From contig NC_133330.1 of the NCBI RefSeq assembly GCF_042186555.1, forward strand, positions 343,491,911-343,555,910: a stretch of 64,000 bases of DNA. The letters run 5' to 3'. The stretch is from Aquarana catesbeiana (Eukaryota > Chordata > Amphibia > Anura > Ranidae). Shown piece after piece: positions 1 to 13,030 of the stretch. A program made the position numbers and the translations under genes. Below the pieces are notes generated by a model. The model ran no database searches and was not told the DNA's origin. It saw nothing but the letters and a program-made list of their open reading frames with translations. Within the stretch, counting starts at the first letter, position 1; each line of letters opens with the position of its first letter.

Positions 1-468
1 AGATCATAGTCTGCGGGTAAGGGGTAGTCTATGGGTAGATCATAGTCTGCGGGTAAGGGGTAGTCTATGGGTAGATCATAGTCTGCGGGTAAGGGGTAGT
101 CTATGGGTAGATCATAGTCTGCGGGTAAGGGGTAGTCTATGGGTAGATCATAGTCTGCGGGTAAGGGGTAGTCTATGGGTAGATCATAGTCTGCGGGTAA
201 GGGGTAGTCTATGGGTAGATCATAGTCTGCGGGTAAGGGGTAGTCTATGGGTAGATCATAGTCTGCGGGTAAGGGGTAGTCTATGGGTAGATCATAGTCT
301 GCAGGTAGGGTGTAGTCTATGGGTAGATCATAGTCTGCAGGTAAGGTGTAGTCTATGGGTAGATCATAGTCTGCAGGTAAGGTGTAGTCTATGGGTAGAT
401 CATAGTCTGCAGGTAGGGTGTAGTCTATGGGTAGATCATAGTCTGCAGGTAAGGTGTAGTGTACATGA
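1..468. repeat. 36-bp minisatellite, about 13 copies
   Basis: Head-to-tail copies of a 36-bp unit containing AGATCATAGTCTGC and TAGTCTATGGGT. The first eight copies (1-288) are identical and carry CTGCGGGTAAGGGG. Copies nine to thirteen carry CTGCAGGTAAGGTG or CTGCAGGTAGGGTG. The array decays after about 461 and probably extends left of the window. Confidence 0.97.
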
Positions 469-1028
469 AATATGTAATCTACAGGTATGATATAATCTAG
501 GAATGAAATGTAATCTGGTTTATGATGATTTTTCTTCAGATAATATTTTTTATTAGGTAATACAAAGCTCCATTTATAAGTCATGTGAGAAAGATTGCCA
601 AATTCAGATGACTTTGTAAGTGCCAAATGATGTCTACCAAAGGCTACATTTTCCAATAAGCAACACATACCGAATACACATTGGGATCTAATCTATTTAG
701 GGAAACAATGTGTAAAAATATTTGGTTACAGATTTTGTTGTAATTTACAAACATTTTGCTCTGATGTTTTCTAAGCTGCTCAGCTGAAAAAAGTTACATT
801 AAAGAAAAACCTTAAAAAACCCAATATCAGTTTTGAATAAAAATTGCTGAAAAAAACTTAAAAAAAAAATAAAAACACATCAATACTCTCCTCCTCTCTG
901 GCGATGTCCCCCACTCCTCTTGGGGGTTGAATTATGTTCAGCGTTATACAGCATACTTCCTGTGAACCCCAGGGTGTCAAGGACCCGCCCCCTTGGAGCA
1001 GTAGTATCCATGCTACATCCAATAAAAC
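469..1028. other. Unannotated AT-rich interval
   Basis: AT-rich sequence with A-runs near 790-880. I see no coding frame, inverted repeat or tandem structure. Confidence 0.6.
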
Positions 1029-1032
1029 TTAA

Positions 1033-1454
1033 AGTGGAACTTCACCCAAAAAGGGAAGTTCAGCTCACCCCCAACCCCCCACCCACCTCTCCAATATTTG
1101 GGATGTTTTTTTATTTTTTGGGGGGGGGGGTTACCTGATTTTGACAGGTATCCTCTCCAACTTCCAGGTCAGATCACTGCCCTGCAGCCTCTTGGGACAT
1201 GTCACAGGTACCAGGAGACTGCAGGACCAATTGCGGTTGCCCAGTGGGCAGCTGGCTGTGAAGCCGGAAGGAGTCACAGTTGGCCGCCCACGGTTAGAAT
1301 GCCGGCGCCTGCACTGGAAGACCGGCAATAAGCCAGGTTGGGTGAGGACATCGCTGGATTCTGGGACAGGTAAGTGTGGGGTTTTTTTTAAAAGTCAGCA
1401 GCTACAAATACTGTCACTTAAAAATTTTTGTTTACAAGCTGCAGAACAACCTCT
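1033..1454. mobile_element. TTAA-flanked MITE-like dispersed repeat
   Basis: Both ends abut TTAA (1029-1032 and 1455-1458). The interior matches the sequence at 43.2-43.7 kb: a start of the AAAGTGGAACTTCACCC type, an ACCTG-TTTGACAGGTATCC-like segment, GCCGGCGCCT, CTGGACAGGTAAGTGT-like and AAAAGTCAGCAGCTACA. Two copies in one window show a dispersed family. TTAA target duplications are typical of piggyBac and Kolobok elements; the superfamily is not proven. The short frames inside look spurious. Confidence 0.7.
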
Positions 1455-1458
1455 TTAA

Positions 1459-2269
1459 TGAATTACAGAACGGCTTGAGGCTTCCTTCAAATTAAATTAT
1501 TCAACTGGTTAAAGATGATAAGGAAAGCATGTAGGCCAAAGACACCAGTATGGCAAGCCTGAGCCCAACTCCAGACACAACTTTGCTCCGGTCTGGCCAC
1601 TGCTGAGAAGGGTCAGAACTCTGCTTGTCTGCTATGGGGAGATTTACCTTCACTTCCTGTTCCTGTGACACTCTTGGTTTACAATTTTTTGTCCTCATCT
1701 AAAACTGATTGATGAGCTGGCTGTCCAGTGTTGGCTGGGTATATGGCAGCCCCCCTCTACTAAATATTATAATGGCACCCCCCTGTTAGATAGGCAAACC
1801 TTCATACATCCGTCCTACCATTGCCACCTAGGAGACACCAAGTAAGAGCATCAGTAGAGTTTTAGTGGTAAGTCGCTCTCCAACCCAAATCCTCTGCTGA
1901 TGGTAGAGCCATCTCTGTATTGTGTATCTTGTGCTTCAGGCTAAGAAAGATGTTACGATAGATTGCATCCCCACCGCTCAACCGCATAACAAACATCTGG
2001 AGTGTGGAGGCCTCTTTCATAATACAGAGGCTAAGAATATGCCTACTGTGCCTTTATACACCCAGTAATGTGTAATACGTATCAATCAATGGTAAAAAAA
2101 GGAGAGCGCCCCACCTAAGGATGGCGCTCTATGTGCAGGTCACACAGCATAGACTGCCTATTGCTCTGTGATATGAAGCATGGAGGAATGATTTGTTTGT
2201 TGTGCTTTCCTTCATTCTTCCCAAGTGAAAGATTTTTCCATATGAGCTCCAATTCCTCCCACCAACAGA
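1459..2269. other. Unannotated interval
   Basis: Mixed-composition sequence with no convincing coding frame, splice signals or repeat structure visible. Confidence 0.5.
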
Positions 2270-2580
2270 AATCACTGATAGGCTGACTGGCTTCTAGCTG
2301 GACCATCCATGGTGTGCGCGTCCATCCTCTGGTACAGAGACTGATGTGATTGGCTCAGTGATATCTGTACAGCACTGTGGTATATGTCAGAGCTATATAA
2401 ATGTATAATATTTATAGTGTATGACTGTGGGGGGACATTAGAGTGTAAGCTCCTCTGGTACAAAAACTGATGTGACTGGCTCAGTGTTCTCTGTACAGCA
2501 CTGCGGTATATGTCAGAGCTATATAAATATATTATAATAATAGTGTGTGACTGGGGGGGGGGGGGCATTAGATGCAGACA
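2270..2580 (-). repeat. Two copies of a dispersed retroelement-tail-like repeat
   Basis: Two adjacent diverged copies of one segment of about 130 bp. Each carries, in reverse orientation, the sequence around CTCTGACATATACCGCAG, AGCCAATCACATCAG and GAGGAGCTTACACTCTAATG. The same segment stands on the + strand at 60.96-62.24 kb, where part of it is amplified as a 54-bp minisatellite. Loose similarity to 24.82-24.95 kb (TATATAGCGC, AGAGCTTACA) suggests the tail of a SINE or LINE family; the class is inferred. Confidence 0.6.
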
Positions 2581-2667
2581 GTCTTGCATACAAGTGACCA
2601 CTTGTAGTCTGGACTGGAAATAGTCAAAGGTTTCTCTAGACATGAATACAGGATCAGAAGTCTACAT

Positions 2668-3487
2668 ACATTAAGGATGGTGTTGGTCAGTTGGCTGTTG
2701 TGCACGGATGGCGTTGGCCAGTTGCCTGAGGTTTGAGTAAGTGCTGGCTTTAGTGCGATAAGTGTTACCTTTTATGTTCCTGTCATACCTGTAATGCGAT
2801 TTTAATGCTTCAATAAAGATACCAAGGAGTACAACCATATTCCGGATTTTTGCATATTGCTGCCTGTTGTGCATAGTCAGCGCTGGCCAGTTGCCTGTAG
2901 TGCGCGGTCGGCATTGGCCAGTTGCCTGTTGTGCTCGGTCGGCGTTGGCCAGTTGCCTGTAGTGCACGGTCGGCATTGGCCAGTTGCCTGTAGTGCGCGG
3001 TCGGCGTTGGCCAGTTGCCTGTTGTGCGCGGTCGGCGTTGGCCAGTTGCTTGTAGTGCGCGGTCGGCATTGGCCAGTTGCCTGTTGTGCGCGGTCGGCGT
3101 TGGCCAGTTGCTTGTAGTGTGCGGTCGGCATTGGCCAGTTACCTGTAGTGCGCGGTCGGCATTGGCCAGTTACCTGTTGTGCGCGGTCGGCGTTGGCCAG
3201 TTTTTGCCTGTTGTGCGCGGTCGGCGTTGGCCAGTTTTTGCCTGTTGTGCGCGGTCGGCGTTGGCCAGTTTTTGCCTGTTGTGCGCGGTCGGCGTTGGCC
3301 AGTTTTTGCCTGTTGTGCGCGGTCGGCGTTGGCCAGTTTTTGCCTGTTGTGCGCGGTCGGCGTTGGCCAGTTTTTGCCTGTTGTGCGCGGTCGGCGTTGG
3401 CCAGTTTTTGCCTGTTGTGCGCGGTCGGCGTTGGCCAGTTTTTGCCTGTTGTGCGCGGTCGGCGTTGGCCAGTTGCCTGTTGTGCAG
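2668..3487. repeat. 31/34-bp minisatellite with an internal interruption
   Basis: Repeats of GCGGTCGGCGTTGGCCAGT followed by TGCCTGTTGTGC (31-bp form) or TTTTGCCTGTTGTGC (34-bp form). Two diverged copies at 2668-2730 are separated from the main array (2865-3487) by about 130 bp of unrelated AT-rich sequence. The 34-bp form is nearly identical from 3190 to 3470, a recent expansion. Long frames on both strands are repeat artefacts. Confidence 0.95.
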
Positions 3488-3899
3488 CTGAGGACAAGTC
3501 TTTGGTGGTTTATCTGGATGTAATGCACCGTCATCCACACTATACAATCTGAACACAATCCTCACAGAAGACAGAGGAGTCTGGTTGTGGCCCTTATAAG
3601 GGAATTCTGGAAGAAGTACTGGGGTCTCTTCAGCGGCTTAATGTGCCTCCACCATAAATAAAAAGTAGAGTCTTCTTCATCTTCTTGTGTAGTACAAGGA
3701 ACTGAGTGCACTCAGCAGGAACTCCTTTTCTCATTGTGTACAGTTTTATAATGAGGTTTCTTATGGTCGTTCTCGGTAAATTACTTTTACTTGGTTTTAT
3801 TTGGTGGCGCTGAAGATGAGAGTGATGTGTGGAACAATAATTGGCTGTTTAGCATAACATGAAGAGTTGGCTTTGGTTTTATAATCACACCTGCTATGG
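3488..3899. other. Unannotated spacer between two minisatellites
   Basis: No gene, RNA or repeat that I recognise. Confidence 0.5.
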
Positions 3900-6170
3900 G
3901 GTTCTGTAGGGGGAAGTGGGTACAGAATATAGGAGTGTGCAGTTTGTATCGGCCATTGTAGAGCCTAGTTATTACTGGGCATTGTATCGGGCAGCTAGTA
4001 TTGGGTATTGTAGTGGGCAGTTGGTAGGTGAAAATTGTAGTGTGTACAGGGTATTTCAGTGCGAAGTTGGCACAGGAGATTGCAGCGAGTGGTTGGTAAG
4101 AGGTGTTGTGGTGGGCAGTTGGTGTGGGGGATTGTAGTGGGCAGCAGTTATAGGAGATTGTATTTGGCGGCTGTTATAGGGTATTGGAGTGAGCAATTGG
4201 CATGGGGGATTGTAGTGAGCAGTTTGGTGGTTGGCATTACAGTGGGCATTTTGTTATAGGGTATAGCAGTGGAGTTAGTATGGGTGATTTGTAGTGGGCA
4301 GTTAGTATGGAGGATTGTAATGGGAAAGTGATTGGTGGGTTTTGTAGTTAGTAAGTAGTAGGTGGATATTCTAGTGGCCAGTTGGTAGGTGAGTATTGTA
4401 ATGGATAGTTGGTATGGGGCAATGTAGTAGGCGGTTAGTAGGGGGTATTTTAGTGGGTAGTTGCAAGTATTGGCATGTTGGTATGTGTTGGTTGTATGTA
4501 GGGGCAGTTGATAGGGAGTATTGTAATGGACAGTTGGTATAGGGGGTTGTAGTGCAGAGTTGGTAGGGGGTATTTTAATGGGCATTTGCTAGAGGCTATA
4601 GTAGTGGGCCTTTAGTATGTGCATATTGTGGTGGATAGTCAGAACAGAATATTATTGTAAGCGGTTGGTAGGGGTTCTAGTATTGGACAGTTGGTATGCT
4701 GTGTTGCAGTGGGCGGTTGGTGGATGGGTTTTGTAGTTGGTAGAGGGTATTGTAGTGGGCACTTGGTTTGGAGTATTGTAGTGAGCAGTCAGTGGAGGGT
4801 ATTATAGTGGGAAAATGGTGGGTGGGTATTGCGGTGGGCAGTTGTTAGGGGGTTTGGTAGTGAGTAGTGTGTACAAGGTATTGCATTTTGAATATGGTAG
4901 AGGGGGGTGTAGTGGAAAGTTGGTAAAAGGTATTGCAGTGGGCAGTCAGCAGGTAGGTATTGTAATAGGAAGTTGGTAGAATTTATTTTAGTGGGCAGGT
5001 GGTTTGGTGTATTGTAGTAGAAAGTTGGTAAATGGTTTTGTAGTGGGTAGTTGCTAGGTGGGTATTGCGGTGGGCAGTTGGTTTGGGGAATTGTAGTGGG
5101 CAGACAGTAGAGAGTTTTATAGTGGGGTCATTGGTGGGTGAGTGGGTATTGTAGTGTATAGTTGTTGTTAGGGAGTATTGTAGTGGGTAGTAGGTAGAGG
5201 CTATTATAGTGAGCAGTTGGTGGGTATTGTATTGGGCAGTTCGTAGTGAGTATTGTAGTGTGCTGTTGGTTTGGGATATTGTAATCGGCAGTCTGTAGAG
5301 GGTACTGTATTGGGCAGTCTGTAAAGGGTATTGTAGTGGGTAGTTGGTGGGTAGGTAGTCAGTAGAGGGTATTGCATTGGGCAGTTGGTGGGTGGGTATT
5401 ATAGTAAGAAGTTGGTAGAGGGTATTGCAGAGTGTACAAGGTATTGTAGTGGGCAGTCCGTAGAGGGTATTGTAGTGGGCAGTCCGTAGAGGGTATTGTA
5501 GTGGGCAGTCCGTAGAGGGTATTGTAGTGGGCAGTCCGTAGAGGGTATTGTAGTGGGCAGTCCGTAGAGGGTATTAAAGTGAGTAGTTGGTAAAGAGTTT
5601 TGTAGTGTGCTGTTGGTAGGTGGGTATTGTAGTGGGTAATTGGTTTGGGGTATTGTAATGGGAAGCTAGTAGGCTATTATAGTGAGCATTGGGTAGAGGC
5701 TATTATAGGGCAAAGTTGGTAGGTGGGTATTATAGTGGGTAGTTGGTTGGGTTATTGTAATAGACAGTCTGTAGAGGGTATTGTAGTGGGCAGTTGGTGG
5801 GTATTATAGTGATAAGTTGGTAGAGGGTATTGTACTGGGTAGTGTGTACAAGGTATTGCAGTGGGCAGTCTGTAGAGTGTATTGTAGTGGGTAGTTAGTC
5901 GGTGGGTATTGTGTTGGTAGAGGGTATTGTGTGCTGTTGGTAGGTGGTGGGTATTGTATTGGGCAGTTGGTGGGTGTTATAGTGAGCAGTTGGTAGAGGG
6001 TAGTGTGTACAAAGTATTGCAGTGGGCAGTTGGTACAGGGTATTGTAGTGGGTAGGTAGTCAGTAGAGGGTAGTGTATAATGGGTATTGTAGTGGGCAGT
6101 TGATTTGGGGTATTTAGTGGGCATTTGGTAGATGGTATTGTATAACTCAGAATCAATGATGTGCATGTTG
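3900..6170. repeat. Degenerate minisatellite, unit about 26 bp
   Basis: About 2.3 kb of diverged copies of a unit like GGTATTGTAGTGGGCAGTTGG plus TAGAGG. Unit length varies through indels. A fresh stretch at 5447-5570 has five near-identical 26-bp copies with GGGCAGTCCGTAGAGGGTAT, so turnover continues inside an otherwise old array. Confidence 0.9.
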
Positions 6171-6175
6171 TGGAT

Positions 6176-8344
6176 CGGTGGCATGTGGCAGTTTATTTTC
6201 AGTAGGTAATACTTGTAGATGGATCCAGATAGCTCACCCAGGCCGGACTATACTGCGGGTCCCTTCCTCGCTCTCCTCTCCTTCTCACCTGTTTTCCTTC
6301 CCCAGGTTGGCAGCCTGCAGGGAATTAGCCAGTCTTAGTGGCTTGCATTCAGGTGTCCTCCAACCATTGAAGATGTTTGTTGTGTAGATGTGCCCATAAA
6401 CACACTCCAATCGCCTGGACCCTTGTGAGCATATTTATCAATGGAGCTCAGAGAATAGAGAAGCACCTGAGATTCTCCATGAACAATCCGCACACTGCTA
6501 TACCCAACCCACACACAAAGCAGAGATTCTTGGTTGGCATATAGCACAAGACATGTTTGGCCAGCTGCTCTACCAGCAGATAATACAGACATGCACCAGG
6601 GGATTCCTGACATAAGATTGTCTCCTGAGCAATCATCTCATGTCTGTGGGCAGCTGTACACCGTGTCCGCATACAATCACATTGCAGCACTTATAAATTA
6701 ATCCCTTGCCACGGCAATCAGGATAGAAATTTTGGGGGGACATCATTAGCACAAGATGCAGCACACCGAAGGGGACGTTCCCATCTGCAGCCCACATACA
6801 TTATGATGTATTTTCTGGCCAGTCTTCTCAATCGATATATTTGTATTAACTGTAGAAGAGAAAATCAATTTTCAGTGGCATTCAGGCAATGGATGTTCCC
6901 CGGTATGGCTTATTACTCAGGGTGGTTCATGAACCTTTATTGGGGTTTCTTGTTTGTTGTTTCTTTGGATTTTCTCTCTCGGGAATGAGTTAAATTTGTC
7001 TTTAGGCTTGAGATAAAAAAAAGAAAAGGGTTTTCATTGCTCCAATTAGAACCGAGGCCAGAGGTTGGAGAGTGCTCAGCAGCCGTTGGTCATGGTGTCC
7101 ATACACATAAGGTGACCACAGAAACATTTGACCATTGAAGGGTCATTCGTGAGCATTTAGCGTGAAGATGAATACGCTCCAGAGACCCCCTAATTGGGGG
7201 AATAATAGAAGAGTGATGGGAGGAAAAGACCAAGTGGTCAATGGAGCCTGCCAATAATTGAAACAGATTGGGAAATTGTAAACTGTATTGCTGACTGTCC
7301 CTCAGGATTGGTCATCCAGCAGTGTCTACAGCGTCCAGGTGGTCATCTCCATATTGATCTGTTCTTCTAGCATGGACAGGCCAGTGAGAGAGGAATTCTG
7401 ATTGGTTGCTGTGTTTGCATTTTGTCTGGGTCCCTACCCTCCGCTAAGCACAGCAGTCCACACATGACGGTGTTGACCTCTGGAAAAGACATTCTGTAGA
7501 AGAGGCTGAATATTGAGATTGGTAACCCTATCGGTTTTTAGGTGGACTCAACCAAAAGCGGAATAATCATTGGTTATATTTAAAACCATCTCCAGCCTTA
7601 ATTTTTAACTTTCAAGATGATGCATAAAGAAGTTGTTTCTGAGGCCTGGATGCATCGAGCCTCGGCATGAGAGATCCTGGTGAAGATGACGGAAAGTCGC
7701 TACAGTATCCACAATCTGAACACATGCATTGCCCTTTCCTCCAACTGTGGCATTTGTGTAATTTACCATGTTGGGGTCTCAGTGTGCCCATCCTCCAGCA
7801 AGCCAAGGGAGATTGGTGTCGTCATGGGATTGGCGGTGGGATGGGACTTCCTCAGTAAATAGGAATCCTTCATGAACATGAATTGGTGAAGTAAGGAGTT
7901 TTTGCTGCTTGCAGAATATGGGAATTTTTGTGAAATTTTGCCATTTCAGCTAAGTAAGTCGGCGTCAATGAGGGAGGTAAAATTTAAATATATATACTAT
8001 AAAAAGAAACAAAAAATTTTTTTTTTCTTTCAGATGACCTAGGGAAGGTTTACAACCCCTGTCAAATTTTTTTTTTTTTTCTTTTTGTGCCTCCACTGGG
8101 GAGAATTACCTTTTTACATCCTGGTACATGGGCACAACAGTCTCTCCAAATAAAGGGAAAATGCCCCTCCTTAGACATCTGTCACCAGAAAGGGTGTCCC
8201 CATTGGTGGACTTCCCCTTTTATTCCTGTTCTAAGGGCCAACTTTACTATTTTGGATTTCCTATCACTTTTAGTTTAGGTGACAATAATCAGGAGAGATG
8301 GGGAGTAAATCTCTTCAACAGGGACACTGGCAACAGTATACACC
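6176..8344. other. Unannotated interval, mostly single-copy in this window
   Basis: About 2.2 kb with no recognisable protein, tRNA or transposon end. Short open frames (up to 92 codons) lack homology that I recognise and lack splice context. Poly-T runs lie near 8010-8080. Confidence 0.5.
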
Positions 8345-8352
8345 TCATAGAG

Positions 8353-8902
8353 CACATGTGTCAAACACAAAGCCAGCAGGCCGAATCCTGCCCGCCAAGC
8401 CATTTTATGTGGCCCTCACACCTCTCCTGTAGCTGCAGCACCCCCATTGTCTCCAACCCCAGCTTGTCTCAGCAGTCGGCAGCAGAGGATGGAACTCCTC
8501 TGCCAGATCCTGCACTTTTCCATGCAGCCGCGAGAGACTCATCTCCCCCCCCCAAATCTCAGCAGTCAGCAGCAGAGAGGAGGACAGAACTCCTATAGAT
8601 CCTCCTCTCTGTGCAGCTGCAGCACCTCCTTGTCTCCACCTCCCCTGGCCTCAGCATTCCGCTGACTCCTGCCCTTCTCTGGTCCTCCTCCAGACTCTGC
8701 ATTTTCTGCTTCCAAGCTCTCCCCCCAACTTGTTTCTGGCAGCAGCACAAGGAAAGGGGGGTGTACTGTGATGTAAGTGAGAGTGGGGGAACCTTGACTT
8801 CAGATGGTGCTCTGGACATCTAGTCTTACAGGAACAACTGGCCCTTTGAGGGCTACCATAATGCAGATGCGGGCCGCGATGAAGTTGAGTTTGATACCCA
8901 TG
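8353..8902. mobile_element. Non-autonomous hAT-like element with 8-bp target duplication
   Basis: The ends CACATGTGTCAAACACAAAG and TTGAGTTTGATACCCATG form diverged terminal inverted repeats. The 8-bp sequence TCATAGAG lies on both sides (8345-8352 and 8903-8910) as an exact target duplication, which is the hAT signature. The 550-bp interior is C-rich, contains repeated CAGCAGTCGGCAGCAGAG-like motifs and has no transposase. Confidence 0.88.
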
Positions 8903-8910
8903 TCATAGAG

Positions 8911-9515
8911 GGTTTCCCCTTCCACCCTCCATCCCAAAACAAATATGTTTTGGATTTAAATAAACTTTAAGGTGTTTAAAAGTGAAAGGGGGCTTTAAAT
9001 GTCTCTGGAGGATTCCAAAAGCTCCTTTCATCTATCCTTGACCTAAAGGGCACCTCATTAGCTGGGAACATTTAGATATTGAGGAACGTTAACCCTTTGT
9101 TTATTAACAAAGCCATGTGATCATCTTGCCAGCACTATGTTAAAGAACAAAACCATGAAACTTTGTCAAGCAATTTTTGCCTGCAAAGTCCTAATGCCGG
9201 AACCTAAGGATGAATTCTATGAGATTATTAAGAAGGTGAAATCTGTAGTTTTTGCTGTGAAATCGTTTTCTTGGCCATTGATCCACTCATCCTTTCTCTT
9301 TGATAAACTCCTAAAACCTTCACAGAGATATTTCCTAGGATTCTCTATCATGGGGTGAAGGATGTGATACTAGTTCCACCAATCTCTGAGAACCAGAAAC
9401 ATCAGAACACGAGTACTGACCATGAAGAGGGGACGTCAGTGTAACAAATATACCTTCAGAAACAAACTCAATGAGTGAGCCACCAGAATTGCCACTATGG
9501 GACACCACCCTGGAG
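8911..9515. other. Unannotated interval
   Basis: No gene or repeat structure recognised. A 73-codon frame at 9137-9358 has no recognisable domain. Confidence 0.5.
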
Positions 9516-9523
9516 TTGGGTCC

Positions 9524-9994
9524 AGGGCTGTCTTAATAGCATCATGGGCCCCTGGTCAAAGTAATGCACGCGAACCCCTACCAGGCTCCCCCAATTTACG
9601 CACCTACTCTCAAGAATTAAAGTAAAAATAGTTGATAGAATTAAACATATATTTATTAGTACTTTAAATAAAATCGAAAATAAACGATAAGAAAACATGC
9701 CATAAATCAAAGACTAAACAGCACAAAGGGCACAGTACAGGGAGAGGCAGAAGGGCACAGTACGGGGGGGTGGGGTCAGAAGGGCGCAATACTGGGATCA
9801 GGAGGGCACAGTACATGTTCTGGGATGCTTCCCGGGACATGGCCATCCCTGGACAGCTTAGTAAAAAGCATGACTGTCTCAGAAAACCCGGGACAGTTGG
9901 AAAGTATGATGTAATGCAAGATTTTCTTGGGGCCCCAATGCACCTGGGGCTGGTGGGCAGTGCCTAGGGTTGCCAATATATTAAGACAACCCTG
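9524..9994. mobile_element. hAT-like non-autonomous element
   Basis: The ends CAGGGCTGTCTTAATA and TATTAAGACAACCCTG are inverted repeats with one mismatch. Flanking 8-mers GTTGGGTC (9516-9523) and GTCGGGCC (9995-10002) match at six of eight positions, consistent with an aged target duplication. The interior has short direct repeats of AGGGCACAGTAC at 9727-9815 and no transposase. Confidence 0.8.
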
Positions 9995-10002
9995 GTCGGG
10001 CC

Positions 10003-10655
10003 TGGTTGAGAATTGTTGTGTTGGGGGAGGAGGTGAGCCTAGATTGTGTCAGTCTGGTGCAGGGAGAAGGCTATGTGTGGTGGCTCCAGTATCAGATTTG
10101 GAGAGGTTCTTCTATGACATACTTAGGACACCCGTCTGACATTATTATCACCTGTCTGATACCAGAACTTCTTGTATTTACTTTTATTCCTGTTGGGTAA
10201 AAAACTGTACCTGGACAGAAAAAAAAAATTACAAAATATTAAAGAGGGCCTGTACCACTTCAATGGAATAGCCACTTTTCCTTGAGAAAACAGAATTCAG
10301 GTGGCTTCTATAGCTGGTCATTTGATCATTGCCTTGGCATTGGTCACATGTTAAAAAAAGCTCCATATCATGCATCTGTTTGGGGGCTGAGGTAATAAAA
10401 GGGGTTTCCTTTTCATCTCTGGTCCAAACTGTCCTGGAATAATAGGGAATGAAAGGGCTCAGAGTGGCAGGGGTGACAAGAGTCCAGTCCACAGGTGCTC
10501 ACATTTCTGGTGGATGAATTGGCAGAGAGGTGCTTGGACAGAAAACAAAGGGGATCACTGAGGCACCGGGTGAGGGTGCCACTGAAGAGCAGACTGGAAC
10601 AGCAGCTGGTAGGAACACCAGAAAGGCAGATAGCAGGCAGGGCGGAATAGAGTCT
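10003..10655. other. Unannotated interval before a minisatellite
   Basis: No feature recognised. Motifs resembling the next array (GGTCAGCAG type) appear near the right edge. Confidence 0.45.
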
Positions 10656-11830
10656 GAGGTAACACCAGGAAGTCAGTAGAATCATGTTTAAGAAAAGGGC
10701 CAAGGTCTCTCCAGGAGGTCAGCAGAATTGTGATCCGGAGGCAGGCCGAGGTCATACATGGAGGTCAGCAAAATCGTGGTCAGGAGACAGGCCAAGGTCA
10801 TACCAGAGGGTCAGCAGAGATAAGCTGTGGTCAGAAACTAGCTAAGGTCAAACTGGGACATCATCAGAATTGTGGTAAGGAGGCAGCCTAAGGTAACACT
10901 GGGAAGTCAGCAGAATCATGGTCAGGCAGGGTGTTGAAGTCGCACTGGGAAATCAGAATAACCGTGATCAGAAAGCAGGCCGAGGTCACACTAGGAATGC
11001 AACAGAATTGTGGTCAAAAGACAGGCCTGAGATGACTCCACAAAGTCAGCAGAATCGTGGTCAGGAGGCACTCCAAGGTCAAATAGTAAATTCAGCAGAA
11101 TCTTGGTAAGGAGACAAGCAAAGGTCACACTAGAAATGCAACAGAATCGTGGTTAGGGGACAGGCCTGAGATCACTCCAGGAGTCAGCAGAATCGTGGTC
11201 AGAAGGCAGGCTGAGGTCACAGCAGGAATGCAGCAGAATCGTGGTCAGTAGGGGGGTTGAAATTGCACTGGGAAGTCTGCAGAATCGTGGTCAGGAGGCA
11301 GGTCAAGGTCACACCAGGAACGCAGAACAACTGTGGCCAGGAGACAAGCCAAAGTTAAATAGGGAAGCCAGCAAAATCCTGACCTGGAGGCAGGTTGAGG
11401 TTACTCTTGAAAGTCAGCAGAATCATGGTCAGAAGGCAAGTTGATGCCACTCTGGGAAGTCGGAATAATCATGGTCAGGAGGCAAGCTGAGGTCACTCTG
11501 GAAAGTCAGCAGAATTGTGGTTCAGCGGCAGGTTGAGGTCACTCTGGGAAGTCAGCAGAATCGTGGTCAGGAGGCAAGCTGATGCCACTCTGGGAAGTCA
11601 GCAGAATCGTGGTCAGGAGGTAAGCTGAGGTCACTCTGGAAAGTCAGCAGAATTGTGGTCCAGCGGCAGGTTGAGGTCACTCTGGGAAGTCAGCAGAATC
11701 GTGGTCAGGAGGCAAGCTGATGCCACTCTGGGAAGTCAGCAGAATCGTGGTCAGGAAACAAACCAAGGTCACACCAGAGGGTCAGCAATGATAAGCTGTG
11801 GTCAGGAACTAGACAAGGTGAATAGTAGGC
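10656..11830. repeat. 46-bp minisatellite, about 25 diverged copies
   Basis: The unit contains AAGTCAGCAGAATCGTGGTC and AGGAGGCAAGCTGAGGTCAC. Spacing is 46 bp in the cleanest part (11,553 to 11,599). A larger block recurs: the stretch with CAGCGGCAGGTTGAGGTCAC appears near 11,524 and 11,660, indicating higher-order duplication. Confidence 0.92.
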
Positions 11831-12626
11831 AGGCATGCAAAGTCCAGGGGAAGGACGGGTCAGGAACAGGTTCAGGGTTTATGTTGAAGATCATTTAGCA
11901 ACTACCTGGCTCAGCTCTGTTCCTTTTTAATAAGCCGTCTGCTGCCAAGATTGGAATTAAGTGTGTGCCCATTCACCTGTACATGGGTGTATTAGTGTGC
12001 CTACATTAATGAGCATGCTCATGCACATGTAGTTGGCTGGAAGAGACCTTCACCCTGTAAAATGGAGCACGTCTTCTGATGCCATCCTGACACTCCATCT
12101 GGTCACTACCGTTGTACCAGCAAGGCAGGAGTGCGGATTTCCATTTTCTGAGGGTACGTATTCCACGGCCTCATTCCGATGTGTTTGTAGAAAGACATAG
12201 AATTGTTACAATCGCTTAGAATGATGCTCAGTGTTGGGAAAAGGTTCGGCATTAACTCCAAGTGAACCTGAATCCACAGAGAGGCCTATTATATGGCGAT
12301 GTTTATCCCTCCATGTGATGCTTCTCTGTTACCTCCGCCAGCCGCACAGCGCCTGCAGATGCTAATTAAGAGGTTTTAACATCCACCATGAGGGCTTGTA
12401 AAGCCAATATTAACACACATCTGAGACGAGGAATCTACTGAGCTGAATAATATTCTATACAAGTCATATCTACCGGCTGTACAGCGAACAAAGAGACCGG
12501 AAACGCCAAAGCTGGAGGAAAGCCGTACGCAGTGCGAGGAGGGGAGAGTGGAATCCAGGCCGAGGATGCTGGAATCTGCGGATTCTATTCCTTCCACATA
12601 CAGCACAATGACGAGAGGAATGTGAA
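11831..12626. other. Unannotated interval with some unique, non-repetitive sequence
   Basis: No coding exon recognised. The stretch 12,290-12,600 is free of repeats and of balanced composition, so it is a candidate for comparison with other frogs. Confidence 0.4.
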
Positions 12627-13030
12627 CTGATACATTGTATCCGGCACACCATTCCTACTATTCACACAGGACTTCCCCTGATACATTGTATCCGGCACAC
12701 CATTCCTACTATTCACACAGGACTTCTCCTGATACATTGTATCCTGTACACCATTCCCACTATTCACACAGGACTTCTCCTGATACATTGTATCCGGTAC
12801 ACCATTCCTACTATTCACACAGGACTTTTCCTGATACATTGTATCCGGTACACCATTCCTACTATTCACACAGGACTTTTCCTGATACATTGTATCCGGT
12901 ACACCATTCCTACTATTCACACAGGACTTCTCCTGATACATTGTATCCGGTACACCATTCCCACTATTCACACGGGACTTCTCCTGATACATTGTATCCA
13001 GTACACCATTCCCACTATTCACACGGGACC
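12627..13030. repeat. 51-bp minisatellite, about 8 copies
   Basis: The unit contains CTGATACATTGTATCCGG and CACCATTCCTACTATTCACA. Because 51 is a multiple of three and the unit has no stop in some frames, both strands show long frames (132-152 codons); these are artefacts. Copies differ by single substitutions only. Confidence 0.96.
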
